Positions 62,627 to 64,000 of a DNA stretch of 64,000 nt are shown here, piece by piece (the first letter of the stretch is position 1; every line of letters begins with the position of its first letter). Source of the DNA: JACDAE01 sp963717195 (GTDB taxonomy: Bacteria; Chloroflexota; Ktedonobacteria; Ktedonobacterales; Ktedonobacteraceae); assembly GCA_963717195.1 (NCBI GenBank), contig CAVQVR010000021.1, forward strand, positions 496,001 through 560,000, read 5' to 3'. Under the pieces are notes generated by a model, which did no database searches, was not told where the DNA came from, and worked only from the letters and a program-made list of their open reading frames with translations. The translations under genes were made by a program, and so were the position numbers.

Positions 62627-64000
62627 TCAAGTCAAATGACGGGCCTCTTCGTTAATATGAGTCAGCACAGGCACAAATCCCTCACCCGGTCGATAATCGG
62701 GCGATTGATGGCGGAAGTAGGTATTGTAAAGTTGAGCATAGTGACCACCTTGCTTCATCAAGGTATCGTGACTACCCTCTTCAACAGTACGGCCGTGGCT
62801 CAGCACAATAATGCGGTCGGCATAACGGATGGTCGAGAGGCGATGAGCGATGATAATGGCGGTACGATCTTTGAGCAGAATATCCAGACCTTCCTGTATC
62901 TGAGCCTCGGTGAGCGGATCGACGCTGGCAGTGGCTTCATCAAGGATGATAATAGAGGGATTTTGTAATAGAACGCGTGCGAGTGCTACGAGTTGTCGTT
63001 GTCCCATCGAGAGCGCCTTTCCCTCTTCTCCAACCAACGTTTGCAGACGATCAGGAAGCGCCTCCAACCAATCGCCACCACCAATACGTTGTGCAATCTC
63101 TGCAACTTCATCATCGCTTGCTTCTAAGCGAGCATAACGGATGTTATCAGCTACTGTTCCTGAGAAAAGGAATGGAATCTGAGGTACAACGCCGAGGAGA
63201 CGATGATAATCATGCAGGTCAAACGAGCGAATATCATGATTATCGATCAGCAACTGACCACCCTGGAACTCGTAGAAGCGTGCCACCAGTTTGCCCAGGC
63301 TCGACTTGCCCGCGCCAGTGTGTCCCACTAGCGCCACCGTCTCACCTGCTTGAATGGTCAGATTGAAACCAGCCAGCACCGTCTGACGATCATCGTAGCT
63401 AAAGTAGAGATCCTTAAACTCGACCTTGCCTGACAGATCAGGAACGGGCTGATCGTCAATCTGGCGCACACGAGGTTCGGCATCGAGCAGGGCAAAAACA
63501 CGCTCACTCGCAGCTAACCCGAGCTGGAACTGACTCCAGAAGGAAGCGATACTCGTCAGGGGGAGCCATAGCAGGCCAATACTCTGCACAAAGAGGAACC
63601 AGTCGCCAGCCGAGATGCTATGGTCAAGTACATTTTGTCCACCAAAGTAGACCACAATGGTAGTACCAATATTCGCCAGCGCCACAAGGACCGGGAAGAT
63701 ACCATTATACAGGTAGCCCGCACGCAGATTGACCTGGTACGACTGCATGTTCACCTTCTTGAACTCGTCATACATGTTCTGCTCTTGACGGAAATTCTTG
63801 GCGACGGTAATGCCACTGACAATCTCCTGCACATTCGCGTTCACGCGTGCCAGAGACCGTTGAGAACGCCGTGTAGAAGTTCGTGCCAGACGACGAAAAG
63901 CCAGCGCCACGACGACAATTGCGGGCATAACTGAGAGAGCTAGCAAGGCAAGGTGCCAGTCCCTGAAGAAAAGTATACCTGCAAGCAGGAAGAACAGGAG
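62627..64000 (-). CDS. ABC exporter, half-transporter, N-terminus cut by window edge
   Basis: C-terminal part of an ABCB-type permease-ATPase fusion. The visible part starts inside the membrane domain (FFRDWHLALLALSVMPAIVV) and continues through ARVNANVQEIVSGITVAKNF. The ATPase has GHTGAGKSSLGK, the signature LSMGQRQLVALARV, Walker B IIILDEATASVD and IIAHRLSTIRYADRI. Such half-transporters work as homo- or heterodimers and move lipids, drugs or peptides. A second gene encoding the partner may lie upstream, beyond position 64000. Confidence 0.92.
   Translation of the reverse strand, partial: LLFFLLAGILFFRDWHLALLALSVMPAIVVVALAFRRLARTSTRRSQRSLARVNANVQEIVSGITVAKNFRQEQNMYDEFKKVNMQSYQVNLRAGYLYNGIFPVLVALANIGTTIVVYFGGQNVLDHSISAGDWFLFVQSIGLLWLPLTSIASFWSQFQLGLAASERVFALLDAEPRVRQIDDQPVPDLSGKVEFKDLYFSYDDRQTVLAGFNLTIQAGETVALVGHTGAGKSSLGKLVARFYEFQGGQLLIDNHDIRSFDLHDYHRLLGVVPQIPFLFSGTVADNIRYARLEASDDEVAEIAQRIGGGDWLEALPDRLQTLVGEEGKALSMGQRQLVALARVLLQNPSIIILDEATASVDPLTEAQIQEGLDILLKDRTAIIIAHRLSTIRYADRIIVLSHGRTVEEGSHDTLMKQGGHYAQLYNTYFRHQSPDYRPGEGFVPVLTHINEEARHLT

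Overview
The window looks like chromosome of a Ktedonobacteria-type member of the Chloroflexota, a soil-dwelling, filamentous, multicellular heterotroph. This is an inference from gene content. Supporting signs are a large NB-ARC/TPR regulator with an XRE domain, STAND/AAA ATPases with HEAT and beta-propeller partners, many secreted glycoside hydrolases (GH1 twice, GH54, GH59), an F420-type luciferase-like oxidoreductase, PadR and TipA-type MerR regulators, lipoproteins rather than outer-membrane proteins, and dispersed GTAGGGGC palindromes. No rRNA, tRNA, CRISPR array, prophage or intact insertion sequence was recognised.

Layout. 1-1711: two-component system (histidine kinase cut by the left edge). 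2311-4962: XRE/NB-ARC/TPR regulator. 5595-15111: LacI regulator with a strong promoter and a triple operator array, followed by a family-5 solute-binding protein, two permeases, two ATPases and a GH1 beta-glucosidase, a cello-/beta-glucoside-type uptake and hydrolysis operon. 15310-22695: LLM oxidoreductase, nucleotidyltransferase, NUDIX, SprT-like protease, PadR, an unknown protein, cytochrome P450 and a TipA-type MerR regulator. 23258-27609: secreted GH54 arabinofuranosidase, HAD-like protein, archaeal-type methyltransferase and the YchF GTPase. 27673-34396: minus-strand cassette of an FG-GAP propeller protein, a HEAT-repeat/ATPase protein broken by two compensating indels, and a second ATPase. 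This cassette is the best candidate for an undescribed signalling or conflict system. 34829-43674: P-loop kinase, TerC, DHA2 exporter, TSUP transporter, MFS transporter, CaiB-type CoA-transferase with an M20 carboxypeptidase, an FmdB zinc ribbon and a membrane protein. 43858-49859: Tat-exported GH59 galactocerebrosidase-like enzyme, hemE-hemH and a second GH1. 49908-53176: ECF sigma factor operon whose second gene joins an anti-sigma-like cytoplasmic part to an external Rieske domain. 53570-64000: secreted Ig-like protein, sdhCDAB, a frameshifted epoxide-hydrolase-like gene, a small zinc protein, a membrane-anchored sulfite-oxidase-like molybdoenzyme and an ABC exporter cut by the right edge.

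The sugar genes form the clearest theme: LacI-controlled import of a beta-glucoside, intracellular hydrolysis by GH1, and exported GH54 and GH59 enzymes that release sugars outside. Repeats form a second theme. GTAGGGGC palindromes and shorter relatives sit at gene ends, one is nested through a MITE-like insertion, and a perfect 86-bp palindrome lies at 60313-60398. Three one-base indels (30326-30330, 30373-30376, 59079-59080) disrupt otherwise good genes and could be real or assembly errors.
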